64,000 nt of DNA from PALSA-505 sp035308365 (GTDB lineage: Bacteria > Actinomycetota > Actinomycetes > Streptosporangiales > Streptosporangiaceae), in assembly GCA_035308365.1 (NCBI GenBank), contig DATGGU010000013.1, positions 16,988 through 80,987 of the forward strand, in the 5' to 3' direction. A program made the position numbers and the translations under genes. The notes below the pieces were generated by a model. The model saw only the letters and a list, made by a program, of their open reading frames with translations, made no database searches and had not been told where the DNA came from. Positions 35,582 to 44,525 of the stretch are shown here, piece after piece. How positions within the stretch are numbered: the first letter of the stretch is position 1; each line of letters opens with the position of its first letter.

Positions 35582-36892
35582 ATGGCTGGAATAGCCATGA
35601 CCGGACCCGTGCCTGTCCGCATACCGGTCACCGTGTCCGCCACGCTGGCTGCCAACGAGGCCCTCGCCGCCAAACGGCGCCGGGGCGAACGCGTCCTGCC
35701 GCTGGCGTTCGGCGAGGCGGGCCTGCCGGTCCTCCCATTGCTGCGCACCGCGCTCGCCGAGGCCGGTGGCCGTAACGCCTATGGCCCGGTGGCTGGCCTG
35801 ACCGCGCTGCGCGAGGCCGCCGCCGGTTACTGGGCCCGCCGGGGCCTGCCGGCCGACCCGGCCGCGGTGGTCTGCGGCCCGGGCAGCAAGCCGCTGCTGT
35901 ACGCAGTCCTGCTGGCCCTGGGCACCGACGTGGCCGTGCCCAGGCCGAGCTGGGTGAGTTACGCCGCCCAGGCAGGCATGATCGGCACCCGGCCGCACTT
36001 CGTGCCGACCGTGCCGGGACAGGGCGGCGTGCCCGACCCGGCCCTGCTGGCCCAGGCCGTCACCGGCGCCCGCGCGGACGGCAGGCACATCGGCGCGGTG
36101 ATCGTCACGCTGCCCGACAACCCGACCGGCACACTGGCCCAGGCCGGGACCGTCAGGGAGCTGTGCGAGGTAGCCTCCGAGCACGACCTGGTCATCATCT
36201 CGGACGAGATCTACCGCGATCTCATCCACGACCCGGCGGCGACGTTCACCAGCCCGGCCGCGCTGGCGCCGGAGCGGACCGTGGTGACAACCGCGCTCAG
36301 CAAGAACCTCGCCCTCGGCGGCTGGCGCATCGGCGTGGCCAGGCTGCCCGGCGGTGGCCAGGTGGCGCCGCCCGCGGCCAGGCTGCGGGACCGCGTGGCC
36401 AGCATCGCCAGCGAGATCTGGTCGGCGCCGGCCGGCCCCATCCAGCAGGCCGCTGCCGTCGCTTTCGCCGAGCCGCCGGAGGTGACCGAACGGGTGGCCC
36501 GCAGCCGCCGCCTGCACGCGGCCGTGGCCCGGGCGGTCGCGGCAAGGTTCGCCGCGGCGGGTGTGCCGGGCCCGGTGCCCGGGGCCGCGTTCTACCTCTA
36601 CCCGGACTTCACCCCCTGGCGTGAGCTGCTCGCCGCCCGCCACGATGTGACCACCAGCCAGGACCTGGCCACCCTGCTGCTCGACCGCTACGCCACCGGC
36701 GTGCTGCCCGCGGCGGCGTTCGGCGAACCAGCCGGGGCACTGCGCCTGCGCGTCGCCACCGGCCTGCTCTACGGCAGCACCGGCGAACAGCGGGAGAGCG
36801 CCCTGGCCGCCCCCGACCCGCTCGCCCTCCCCTGGATCGCCGCCGCCCTGACCCGCCTCGACGAAATCCTGGCCGACCTCGGAGCTGGCTGA
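35582..36892 (+). CDS. PLP-dependent class I/II aminotransferase
   Basis: 436 aa from ATG 35582 (AGGAG eleven bases up; GTG 35570 and ATG 35597 are alternatives). Fold type I features: NAYGPVAGLTALREAAAGYW, PDNPTGTLA, VIISDEIYRDLI with the PLP-binding Asp/Tyr, and the Schiff-base Lys241 in SKNLALGGWRIG. It resembles aspartate/aromatic aminotransferases (AspC/MalY-like). Under likely control of the divergent LysR protein. Its stop is one base from that of the convergent SGNH hydrolase. Confidence 0.92.
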   Translation: MAGIAMTGPVPVRIPVTVSATLAANEALAAKRRRGERVLPLAFGEAGLPVLPLLRTALAEAGGRNAYGPVAGLTALREAAAGYWARRGLPADPAAVVCGPGSKPLLYAVLLALGTDVAVPRPSWVSYAAQAGMIGTRPHFVPTVPGQGGVPDPALLAQAVTGARADGRHIGAVIVTLPDNPTGTLAQAGTVRELCEVASEHDLVIISDEIYRDLIHDPAATFTSPAALAPERTVVTTALSKNLALGGWRIGVARLPGGGQVAPPAARLRDRVASIASEIWSAPAGPIQQAAAVAFAEPPEVTERVARSRRLHAAVARAVAARFAAAGVPGPVPGAAFYLYPDFTPWRELLAARHDVTTSQDLATLLLDRYATGVLPAAAFGEPAGALRLRVATGLLYGSTGEQRESALAAPDPLALPWIAAALTRLDEILADLGAG

Positions 36893-36893
36893 G

Positions 36894-37685
36894 TCAGCAC
36901 TCCAGCGGCAGTAGCTCGGGGCGCTTGGGTTCGCGGCCGTCGCCGGACGATGTCCCCCTGATCCGGCGGCGGACCCAGGGGGCCGCGTGCTCGCGAGCCC
37001 AGCGGGCATCCACCCGCCGGGCCGCCAGCCAGCCCGCCGGGACCGGGCCGGCCGAACCGTTCAGGGCCGGCAGGGGCTCGCGCCAGTCGGCGCCGGCCAG
37101 GCCCGGGACGGCGGACAGGCCGAGGGTCTCGCAGGCCCGCAGGGCTACCCGGCGGTGGCCCTCGGCGGCCAGGTGCAGCCGGTCGTCGCTCCACACCCGG
37201 GGGTCGCACAGCACCGGCATCGACCACAGGTCCACGACCAGGCAGCCCTGCCGGTCGGCGATGGCACGCAGGTGCATGTTGTAGACAGCGACCTTGCCCC
37301 GGATCCAGCGGATGACCGGAAACGTGCGCGGGTCGAAGCCGGTCAGCATCAGCACCTGGCAGCCAGCCCCGCGCAACTGGGTGACCGCGCTCTCGAAGAC
37401 CTCGGCCAGCTTGTCCGGATCCGCGCCGGGCCGGAGCAGGTCGTTGCCGCCCGCGGCGATGCTGACCAGGTCGGGCGCCATGGCCAGGGCGGCCGGAAGC
37501 TGACCGCCGGCGACCTCGCCGAGCATCTTGCCGCGCACGGCCAGGTTGGCGTACCCGAGCCCGCCGTTGCGCGCGGCCAGCATCTCCGCCAGCCTGTCCG
37601 CCCAGCCACGGTACCCGCCGCCCGGGCCCGGGTCGTTCAGGCCCTCGGTGAAGCTGTCCCCCAGCGCTACAAACGTCGACACCAT
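36894..37685 (-). CDS. SGNH/GDSL-type hydrolase
   Basis: 263 aa from ATG 37685 (AGGGG nine bases up). Block I ALGDSFTEG with nucleophile Ser11, block II/III Gly and Asn (AVRGKML; AAGGNDLL), block V DDRLHLAAEGH with Asp/His. No signal peptide, so a cytoplasmic esterase or lysophospholipase is expected. A basic C-terminal tail (WVRRRIRGTSS) is added. Followed upstream by the alpha/beta hydrolase 13 bases away, so both are probably one operon. Confidence 0.93.
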   Translation of the reverse strand: MVSTFVALGDSFTEGLNDPGPGGGYRGWADRLAEMLAARNGGLGYANLAVRGKMLGEVAGGQLPAALAMAPDLVSIAAGGNDLLRPGADPDKLAEVFESAVTQLRGAGCQVLMLTGFDPRTFPVIRWIRGKVAVYNMHLRAIADRQGCLVVDLWSMPVLCDPRVWSDDRLHLAAEGHRRVALRACETLGLSAVPGLAGADWREPLPALNGSAGPVPAGWLAARRVDARWAREHAAPWVRRRIRGTSSGDGREPKRPELLPLEC

Positions 37686-37698
37686 GGAAGAACCCCTG

Positions 37699-38547
37699 TC
37701 AGCCAAGAAACCGGGCGATCGTGGCGGCGAGCGGGCCGGGGTCGTCGAGCCAGGCCATGTGCCCGGCGCCCCGGTGGACGAACAGCTCGGCACGGGGGAA
37801 GAAGGGTACCGCCTGCGCGGCAAGTTCCGGGGTCGGGATGATGTCCAGTTCCCCGGCGTAGATCAGCACCGGCGCCTCGAGCTTGGCCAGCGCGGCCCTG
37901 GTCGCGTCGGGATCGAATGCTCCCTTGCCGTAATAGCGCGCGCCGACCAGGAACGCCCGTGGCTCCAGCCCGAGCGTGGCGTGCGCCTGGGCCGCCTCGT
38001 CCCAGCGGGCATAGTAGAACGGCGCGTACTTCTTCAGGTTCTCCACCGAATCCTGCCCGGCCTCGGCCGCGCGGAAGGCCTCCACCGCCTCGGTGTACCA
38101 CGGCTCGGCGCGGCGCCGGGCCAGCGCCGCCCGGCGCTCCTCACCCGGGGCCAGCATCAGGCCGACCGCCCGCAGGCTGGGCGTGAGCAGGACCAGCCGC
38201 CGGATCCGCTCGGGGTAGCGGGCGGCGTAGAGGATGGCCAGGTTGGCCGCGGCGGAGTGGGCGAGCAGGTCGAGCTGGTCCAGGCCGAGGTGCTCGCGCA
38301 GCGCCTCCACGTCCCCGGCCTGGCGGTCACACCGGTAGGTCGCATTGTCCCGCGGCACGGCCGAGGAACCGGTGCCGCGGGTCTCCAGCATGATCAGGCT
38401 GCGCCCGGCCGCCCGGTCCAGGCCACCGAGATCACCCAGGTAGACGGGATTGCGCGCGGGCCCGCCCGGCAGGCAGACCAGAACCTGCCCGGCCGGCGTG
38501 CCCTGGTAGGCGAGCACCGTCCCGTCATAGGAGACAAAACGCGTCAT
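37699..38547 (-). CDS. alpha/beta hydrolase, proline-iminopeptidase-like
   Basis: 282 aa from ATG 38547 (ATG 38571 is an alternative; no good ribosome site for either). Motifs: LPGGPARNP (oxyanion loop), LETRGTGSS, nucleophile Ser in LLAHSAAANLAIL, acid Asp in YAGELDIIPTP, His in HRGAGHMAW. The elbow is A-H-S-A-A instead of G-x-S-x-G, i.e. both small Gly positions are Ala, which is unusual but sterically possible. Substrate unknown. Confidence 0.88.
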   Translation of the reverse strand: MTRFVSYDGTVLAYQGTPAGQVLVCLPGGPARNPVYLGDLGGLDRAAGRSLIMLETRGTGSSAVPRDNATYRCDRQAGDVEALREHLGLDQLDLLAHSAAANLAILYAARYPERIRRLVLLTPSLRAVGLMLAPGEERRAALARRRAEPWYTEAVEAFRAAEAGQDSVENLKKYAPFYYARWDEAAQAHATLGLEPRAFLVGARYYGKGAFDPDATRAALAKLEAPVLIYAGELDIIPTPELAAQAVPFFPRAELFVHRGAGHMAWLDDPGPLAATIARFLG

Positions 38548-38632
38548 CCCACCATTGTGGCCATTAACCATTCCCCGGCATTTGCGGTGGGTGGGGTCCG
38601 CCGCAGCGGATCCGGCAGGGCAAACTGGAAAT

Positions 38633-40012
38633 ATGCGGACTCCGCGCGCACGCGCTCTGCTCCTTGCCATCGTCCTCGTCCTCACCGGCTGCGCCAGCGC
38701 GGCCAGGCGTCCCAGCAGCCCGGCTGCTCCGCAGAGCCCGTCCACCACCGCGCCGCCCGCGCCCGGCGCTACGAACTGGCTCATCTACCACGCGAACGCC
38801 CAGCACACCGGCCTGGTCAGCGGCCTGCCGACGGCCGGGCCGCTGACGCTCGACTGGACTGCCCGCCTGGACGGGGCCGTCTATGGCCAGCCGCTGATCA
38901 TCGGCTCGCTGGTGGTCGCGGCCACCGAGAACGACTCGCTGTACGGGCTGAACCGGGCCACCGGCGCGGTCGAGTGGCGCACCCACGTCGGCACGCCGGT
39001 TCCGCTGTCCGCCCTGCCCTGCGGCGACATCAACCCGCTGGGTATCACCGGGACGCCGGTCTACGACCCGGCCACCAAGCTGGTCTACGCGGTCGCCGAG
39101 CAGACCGGTTACCAGCATGTGCTCTATGGCCTCACCCTCACCGGCAAGGTCCGGTTCAGCCGCCTGCTGCCCACGCCGGACGGGCATCCGCGCTACGACC
39201 AGCAGCGCGCGGCGCTGGCCATCGACCTGGGCCGGGTGTACGTCGCGTTCGGCGGGCTGTTCGGTGACTGCGGCCCGTACCGGGGCTCGGTGGCCGGCGC
39301 GCCCGTGTCGGGCAGCGGGCCGCTGATCTCCTACCTGGTGCCGGCCACCCGCGAGGGCGCGATCTGGGGAACCGCGGGGCCGGTGCTCGGCCCCGGCAAC
39401 ACGCTGTACGTCACCGTCGGCAACGGCGCCGCGACCGGCCCCCCCTACGACGGCACCGACTCGGTGCTCGAACTCACCGCCGGCCTGCACCGGGCCGGCT
39501 TCTTCGCCCCCTCCACCTGGGCCAGTGACAATGCCAACGACCTGGATCTCGGCTCCATGTCCCCGGCCCTGCTCAGCAACGGCATGACGCTGGCCGACGG
39601 CAAACGCGGCACCGCCTACCTGCTGAGCACGCCGCACCTGGGCGGGATCGGCGGGCAACTGGCGAAGGCCCCGGTGTGCGCCGCGTTCGGCGGCCCGTCG
39701 GTGGACGGCTCGGTGGCCTACATACCGTGCGAGGGTGGCGGCATGGCCGCGATCGAGGTGGCCGGAGGCAAGCTCAAGGTGCTGTGGCGGGGCCCGGGCA
39801 GCGCGTCCGGCTCGCCGGTGCTCGGCGGCGGCGCGGTCTGGGTGGCCGACTGGGACTCCGGCACGCTGTACGAGCTGAGCCAGGCCACCGGCCGGGTCCA
39901 GCGGCGGATCGGCCTCGGCTCGCCACTGCCGCACTTCGCCTCGCCGTCCCTTTCCGGCGGGCTGGCATTGATCGGCACGGTGCACGGGGTCGCCGCGGTC
40001 CGTGGGGTCTGA
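38633..40012 (+). CDS. PQQ-like beta-propeller lipoprotein
   Basis: 459 aa from ATG 38633. Lipoprotein signal with lipobox LVLTGC (Cys23), then a Ser/Pro/Ala linker and a seven- to eight-bladed PQQ-like propeller (DGAVYGQPLIIGSLVVAATE; LYGLNRATGAVEWRTHVG; VWVADWDSGTLYELSQATG). No PQQ-dehydrogenase Ca2+/Trp motifs were noted, so a scaffold role as in BamB is more likely. Four Cys could make disulfides (ALPCGD; GDCGPY; PVCAAF; IPCEGG). Divergent from the alpha/beta hydrolase (85-bp gap). Confidence 0.88.
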   Translation: MRTPRARALLLAIVLVLTGCASAARRPSSPAAPQSPSTTAPPAPGATNWLIYHANAQHTGLVSGLPTAGPLTLDWTARLDGAVYGQPLIIGSLVVAATENDSLYGLNRATGAVEWRTHVGTPVPLSALPCGDINPLGITGTPVYDPATKLVYAVAEQTGYQHVLYGLTLTGKVRFSRLLPTPDGHPRYDQQRAALAIDLGRVYVAFGGLFGDCGPYRGSVAGAPVSGSGPLISYLVPATREGAIWGTAGPVLGPGNTLYVTVGNGAATGPPYDGTDSVLELTAGLHRAGFFAPSTWASDNANDLDLGSMSPALLSNGMTLADGKRGTAYLLSTPHLGGIGGQLAKAPVCAAFGGPSVDGSVAYIPCEGGGMAAIEVAGGKLKVLWRGPGSASGSPVLGGGAVWVADWDSGTLYELSQATGRVQRRIGLGSPLPHFASPSLSGGLALIGTVHGVAAVRGV

Positions 40013-40146
40013 TTCCTTCGTTACGGTGCCGGCTGACCTGATTGACCGGCCCCACCCGTAATGGAAGTTAAAAGTTCATCCGAACCCGGGCGGAATCGAA
40101 GCCTGCCTCCGGGCGGCGGGAGGCCGGGCACGGCAGACTAGGGCGC

Positions 40147-40851
40147 ATGGTCACGCCCCTGCCCTATCAGCAGTCACCGCCGCCTGCCTTCCTGTTCGAC
40201 CTGGACGGCACGCTGATCGACAGCGTCTACCAGCATGTGATCGCCTGGCGCACGGCGCTGGCCAGCGTCGGCATCGAGCTGTCAGTGTGGCGGGTGCACC
40301 GCCGGATCGGGATGAGCGGCGGGCTGTTCGTGTCGGCCCTGCTGCGGGAGACCGGCCGGTCGCTGTCCCATGCCGAGATCGACGAGCTGCAGGCGGCGCA
40401 CGCGGACGCCTACCTGGCGCAGGCGCGTTCGGTCAGCGCTCTGCCCGGCGCGGCCGAACTGCTGGCCACGCTGACCGGCCGCGGCATCAAGTGGGCGATC
40501 GCCACCAGCGGCATGGCCTCCACCGCCCGGCCCGCGCTGAAGCTGCTCGGGCTGCCCGACGACGCGCCGATGGTGACCAGGGACATGGTGGCGCACGCCA
40601 AGCCGGACCCGGACCTGTTCCTGGCGGCGGCCGCGCTGCTCGAGGTGGACCCGGCGCACGCCATGGTGGTCGGCGACAGCGTGTGGGACCTGCTGGCGGC
40701 CAGGCGGGCCGGGGCGCTCGGCATCGGGGTGCTGTCCGGCGGGTACGGGCGCGAGGAACTGGAGCGGGCCGGTGCGTACCGGGTGTACGCCGACCCGGCC
40801 GACCTGCTCGGCCGCCTGTTCGAGGTCGGGGTGCGCGGCCTGACCGTGTGA
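40147..40851 (+). CDS. HAD-superfamily phosphatase (PGMB/phosphoglycolate phosphatase-like)
   Basis: 234 aa. Motif I FDLDGTLIDS (Asp18, Asp20), motif II AIATSG, motif III Lys in AHAKPDPDLF, motif IV GDSVWD. A four-helix C1-type cap lies between residues 30 and 90. Hydrolyses a small phosphate ester in the cytosol; the exact substrate cannot be read from sequence. Confidence 0.92.
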   Translation: MVTPLPYQQSPPPAFLFDLDGTLIDSVYQHVIAWRTALASVGIELSVWRVHRRIGMSGGLFVSALLRETGRSLSHAEIDELQAAHADAYLAQARSVSALPGAAELLATLTGRGIKWAIATSGMASTARPALKLLGLPDDAPMVTRDMVAHAKPDPDLFLAAAALLEVDPAHAMVVGDSVWDLLAARRAGALGIGVLSGGYGREELERAGAYRVYADPADLLGRLFEVGVRGLTV

Positions 40852-40919
40852 CGCGGGACCCGGCCCGCACCGGGGCACTCCATGTGCGTCCACGTCCATG
40901 GGTGAGCGACTATGAGGGA

Positions 40920-41783
40920 ATGTGGGTTCCGGGACGCCGGCGGTTCGTGGCGCTGAGCCGGCGGCGGCAGGCGTTCGTCGGTGGGATGTCGGCGTTTGTG
41001 ACCGCGGTGGGGTTGCTGATCGGGCTGGCGGCCGGTGGGGTGCTGGGAAGCACGGCAGCGCCCAGGGTGGCGGGTGCTGGGGTGGTGGTGGTGCTGGTGC
41101 CCGGGTACGGGGGGAGCACTGCGGGGGTTGACGTGCTGGCGGACCATATCGGGGATACCGGGATGGCTACCGAGGTGGTCCGGCTGCCGGATAGAGGGAC
41201 GGGGGACCTGGTGAGTCAGGCTGATGTGGTCAACGGGTATGTGAACAAGGCGTTGCGGACCGGGGCGGAGGTGGATGTGGTGGGGTTTTCGGCCGGTGGG
41301 GTGGTGGCGCGGCTGTGGGATGCGGAGTATGACGGCGGGGTCAAGGTGCGGCGGGTTATCACGCTTGGGTCGCCGCTGAACGGAACCCGGATCGCGGCGG
41401 CGGGGAATGCGGCGGATCCGTCGGCGTGCCCGCAGGCGTGCCAGGAACTCGTGCCGGGAAGCACGTTGCTGACTCAGTTGCGGCGGATACCGCTGGGGAC
41501 GCGGCCGGGGTGGCTGTCGGTGTGGACCGAGGATGATCAGGTGGTCAGGCCGCCGGACTCGGCGCGGTTGCCGGGGGCGGTGAACGTGCCGCTGCAGACG
41601 GTGTGCCCAGGGCTGGTGGTGCAGCATGGGCAGTTGCCGGTTGATCCGCTGGTCATCGGGATCGTGTTGCGGGCGCTGGGGTCTGGGGCGCTGACCGCGC
41701 CGGGGCCGGCGGACTGCGGTGCGCTGGAGGAGCTTGGCAGCAGGCATGACCGGGACCGCAAGGGGGTCGTCCCGGCCAGCTGA
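40920..41783 (+). CDS. extracytoplasmic triacylglycerol-lipase-like alpha/beta hydrolase
   Basis: 287 aa from ATG 40920 (GAGGG only one base away; GTG 40902 is an alternative). An N-terminal basic region (RRRFVALSRRRQ) precedes a helix (VTAVGLLIGLAAGGVLG), then VVVVLVPGYGGST oxyanion loop and nucleophile Ser124 in GFSAGGVVARLW. Asp near WTEDDQVV and His in VVQHGQLP complete the triad. Four Cys (PSACPQAC; TVCPGL; ADCGAL) suit a secreted enzyme. The coding strand is strikingly G-rich compared with neighbours. Confidence 0.85.
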   Translation: MWVPGRRRFVALSRRRQAFVGGMSAFVTAVGLLIGLAAGGVLGSTAAPRVAGAGVVVVLVPGYGGSTAGVDVLADHIGDTGMATEVVRLPDRGTGDLVSQADVVNGYVNKALRTGAEVDVVGFSAGGVVARLWDAEYDGGVKVRRVITLGSPLNGTRIAAAGNAADPSACPQACQELVPGSTLLTQLRRIPLGTRPGWLSVWTEDDQVVRPPDSARLPGAVNVPLQTVCPGLVVQHGQLPVDPLVIGIVLRALGSGALTAPGPADCGALEELGSRHDRDRKGVVPAS

Positions 41784-41788
41784 GACAG

Positions 41789-43336
41789 TTATTTCACCCG
41801 GCCGGCCGGCGGCGGGGCGGTGCAGCCGTAGCAGGGGCCCTTGCCCTTGAACCAGGCCGGGATCGTGGGTGAGTCGGTGGGTGGATTGGTGGGCAGCAGG
41901 AACGGCGGGCGGGGGCTCTGGCTGAAGTTGAAGTCCTCGGTAATGTTGCCCAGGATCGGCAGGTTTTCGCGGACGTCGGGTCTCGGGTCGGGGCGGCCGT
42001 CGGTCTTGGGGTTGAGCCGGGCACCGCCCAGGAAGTCGTCCTCGATGAACTTCAGGTAGGCGTCGCTGGAGAGCGTCTGGGTGTCGATGTAGCCCTTCTT
42101 GGCATAGGGCGAGATGACCATCGCCGGGACGCGCAGGCCGTAGCCGTTCTGGTCGGCCTGCGGCGGAACCACGTGGTCGTAGAAGCCACCCCAGTCGTCC
42201 CAGCTCAGGAAGATGGCGGTGGAGTTCCAGTCCTTACTCTTCATCACCGCGTTGATCAGCGAGGTGACATACGCCTGTCCCTGGTGCACGCTGTTGGGCG
42301 GATGCTCGCTGTCCGGGCCCGAGGGGGTCACCCAGCTGACGGCGGGCAGGGTGCCGGTCTTTGCCGCATTGTAGAAGCTCCACAGTGTCTGAATGTTGTT
42401 GAGCTGGTGGTCCTGGTGCACGTCGCCGAACAGCGGCAGCGGGTTCCAGATGCCCGGCGTCTTCGCGCTCTGCGGAGTGGGTGGGCAGGTCTCGGCCGAG
42501 TCGTTCACGCAGTCGGGCTGGGTGCCGGTCTGGATGTAGTAGGCCCAGCTCACGTGCCTGGCGTGCAGCAGCCAGGTGATGTCGGTCCAGGCCAGGTCGA
42601 CCTGCGTCTGGCCGGTGACCAGTTCCTGCTGTACCAGTTTGTTGAACTTGGTGACCTGGTAGGGACCGGCGATGTCGTTCACGCAGCTCATCGGCGAGTG
42701 GTTCTTACACCGGGCGGACCATTCGGAGACCATGTAGTCGTGGTCGGGCTCGGACCAGGATTTGACCGGCTCGAACATGTGGTCGTCGAGGGCGAAGTTC
42801 TTGGCGTAGGCCCAGTAGTTGGGGATCTCCGCGCCGGTGTGGTAGCCCATCACGTCGGGTGTTTTCGAGCCGAGCTGGCAGGCCGGGTCGGCGAAGTTCG
42901 CGCAGATCTTCTTCCCCGAGTCTCGTTGCCTGATGAAGCCGTCCATCTTGCCGCCGTCGACATCGCCGATGGCATTGGCCTCCCCGTGCGGGCCGCCGCC
43001 GTTGATGTCGGCGGTGTCGTGGTAGGGCCGCACGCACGGGCCCTTGGGGTTGGGCACACATGCGGTGGGCACCCCGTTCGTCATCGGGATGCCGTCTGCT
43101 CCGGGATAGGTGCCGAAGTAGCTGTCGAACGACCGGTTCTCCTGCATGATCACGATTACGTGCCTGATCTTGTGGATGCCGGGCGGGACGAGGTAGGAGC
43201 CCGTGACTCCACCGGTGACCCGTTTGGCCGTCGATCCTGGGTGAGCCGGCGAGGTGCACGCGGCGAGCAACCCGGCGGCAAGCGCGGCTGTGCCCGCGAG
43301 TGCTACCGTGCGGCGGTGGCCGTACAACGATTTCAT
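41789..43336 (-). CDS. phospholipase C/acid phosphatase-family phosphoesterase lipoprotein
   Basis: 515 aa from ATG 43336 (GGAAG upstream; ATG 43351 alternative). Lipoprotein signal with lipobox LLAAC near residue 26. Phosphoesterase family motifs: HVIVIMQENRSFDSYFGTYP with the metal/nucleophile region, MDGFIRQRDS, SEPDHDYMVSEW, TPSGPDSEHPP and FLSWDDWGGFYDHVVPP. Family members cleave phospholipids or phosphomonoesters outside the cell. Length is typical. Convergent with the lipase gene, 5-bp gap. Confidence 0.93.
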   Translation of the reverse strand: MKSLYGHRRTVALAGTAALAAGLLAACTSPAHPGSTAKRVTGGVTGSYLVPPGIHKIRHVIVIMQENRSFDSYFGTYPGADGIPMTNGVPTACVPNPKGPCVRPYHDTADINGGGPHGEANAIGDVDGGKMDGFIRQRDSGKKICANFADPACQLGSKTPDVMGYHTGAEIPNYWAYAKNFALDDHMFEPVKSWSEPDHDYMVSEWSARCKNHSPMSCVNDIAGPYQVTKFNKLVQQELVTGQTQVDLAWTDITWLLHARHVSWAYYIQTGTQPDCVNDSAETCPPTPQSAKTPGIWNPLPLFGDVHQDHQLNNIQTLWSFYNAAKTGTLPAVSWVTPSGPDSEHPPNSVHQGQAYVTSLINAVMKSKDWNSTAIFLSWDDWGGFYDHVVPPQADQNGYGLRVPAMVISPYAKKGYIDTQTLSSDAYLKFIEDDFLGGARLNPKTDGRPDPRPDVRENLPILGNITEDFNFSQSPRPPFLLPTNPPTDSPTIPAWFKGKGPCYGCTAPPPAGRVK

Positions 43337-43483
43337 ACGGTCATCTTCCATCCGGGGGGTTAGAGCCTGGAAAGCGGATCGGCTGCACTGCTTGAGTGGG
43401 CGCTGGGAGAACGCTGAGCCATTAGCCATGGCAGGCCAGAGGGCGCCAGGCGCTCTCCAGCGGGATGGATTAGCCGACGCGTC

Positions 43484-43846
43484 ATGGTATCCGACAATGG
43501 GTACGTGATCGACGTTGCGCCGGACCGGTTCGAAGAGATGGTGAGCATCGCGCTGGATGGCCTGCCCGACGAGCTTGGCCGGCTGATGCGCAACGTGGCC
43601 GTCACGGTCGAGCACGACCCCGGACCGCCCGGGCTGCTCGGGCTCTATCAGGGCGTCCCGCTGACCAGCCGCACCACGCACTACTCCGCGGTGCTTCCGG
43701 ACCGCATCACCATCTACCGCCAGGCCATCTGCGCGATCTGCTGGACCGAACAACAGGTCGCGGAGCAGGTCCGGCGCACCGTGATCCACGAGGTCGGCCA
43801 CCATTTCGGCATCGGCGACGACCGGCTGCACGAGCTCGGCTGGTAG
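43484..43846 (+). CDS. small zincin-like metallopeptidase
   Basis: 120 aa with HEVGH at residues 102-106 (VIHEVGHHFGIGD), the zinc motif of the PF06262 (DUF1025, Zincin_1) family, and a preceding ITIYRQAI strand. Starts at ATG 43484 with no good ribosome site; GTG 43505 is an alternative. The family is common in actinobacteria; substrates are unknown. Cytoplasmic. Confidence 0.9.
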   Translation: MVSDNGYVIDVAPDRFEEMVSIALDGLPDELGRLMRNVAVTVEHDPGPPGLLGLYQGVPLTSRTTHYSAVLPDRITIYRQAICAICWTEQQVAEQVRRTVIHEVGHHFGIGDDRLHELGW

Positions 43847-44118
43847 ATGGTTCCGGTAGCGGGATGCCTCATCCGGCGATGCCTTGCCACAGCCAACTGG
43901 CGGAACCCGTCCGGCCGGGACAAATTGGGGATGAACCGATGCGCTAGTCCTTATACTGACCGATTCGGCTGCGCTTGGAACGCCTTGCCGAGTGCCACCG
44001 AGAGGGCTGTGTCAACTCCTTCACTGCTGTCTCACGCCGGCCATCTCCCGGCCAGTGTGTGAAGTCTGGCAAAAAATTAATGCGTGCGGTGTCGTGCGAT
44101 CGCCGATGGCCTGGCATT

Positions 44119-44310
44119 ATGAATACTGAGATGACTAATCCAAGTTCCCGTCGCTTCCCGGTAACCGTTACGCAGCTACCAGTCGTGCGCTGCAAGATCT
44201 GTCAGCGCACGGTTGCGCACCGGCCTGGCCAGGCAAGCCAGGTGCTAACCGAGCACTACCGGCGAGAACACCCGGAAGTGCTCAGCGGCAATTCCCGGAC
44301 AAGCAACTAA
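44119..44310 (+). CDS. small CxxC...H...H protein, possible zinc finger
   Basis: 63 aa from ATG 44119 (MNTEMTNPSSRRFPV), ATG 44131 possible. The core VRCKICQRTVAHRPGQ...LTEHYRREHPE holds Cys-x2-Cys and His-x4-His, a C2H2-like zinc-ribbon pattern. Codon third positions are less GC-rich than neighbours. A 13-bp stem lies 16 bases after the stop. Function unknown; DNA or RNA binding is possible. Confidence 0.6.
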   Translation: MNTEMTNPSSRRFPVTVTQLPVVRCKICQRTVAHRPGQASQVLTEHYRREHPEVLSGNSRTSN

Positions 44311-44326
44311 GGGAAAACCCAGCGCC

Positions 44327-44392
44327 ATCCGCCCTCTGGCGTGGATCGAGGTTCTGTCGCGCCCGCGGCAGGCCCGCGACCAGAGGGCGGAT
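44327..44392 (+). terminator. 13-bp stem hairpin after the small zinc-finger-like gene
   Basis: Arms ATCCGCCCTCTGG and CCAGAGGGCGGAT are perfectly complementary, with a 40-base GC-rich interior that can form a second 5-bp stem (TCGCG/CGCGA). It may be a terminator or a structured RNA. Confidence 0.55.
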
Positions 44393-44454
44393 ATTGGCAT
44401 GCCGGCACCGCGTGCGTTAAGAAACGGTGAACGGGCGGTTGTGGCAGCGGCCCG

Positions 44455-44486
44455 GGGAAACGTTTCCCAGCGGGAGATAAACGTTT
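44455..44486. promoter_or_regulatory. pair of AAACGTTT palindromic operators 21 bp apart
   Basis: GGGAAACGTTTCCC (44455-44468) is a perfect 14-bp palindrome, and a second AAACGTTT occurs at 44479-44486. The centres are 21 bp apart, i.e. two helical turns, so a bound pair would face the same side. A central CG palindrome of this kind is typical for LacI-family proteins. No gene starts nearby on either strand; the next gene is 1.4 kb away. Confidence 0.45.
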
Positions 44487-44525
44487 TCTTTATGTGGTTG
44501 TGATCGGCCTGCCGCTGCCGCACGC

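Noticed and set aside
40287..41783. 498-residue protein spanning the HAD and lipase genes
   Set aside because: The first 210 residues are the wrong frame of the HAD gene; the lipase has its own N-terminal anchor from 40920.
44327..44392. tRNA-like or small RNA gene
   Set aside because: It has a 13-bp stem and an inner stem but no T-loop or anticodon arm consensus.
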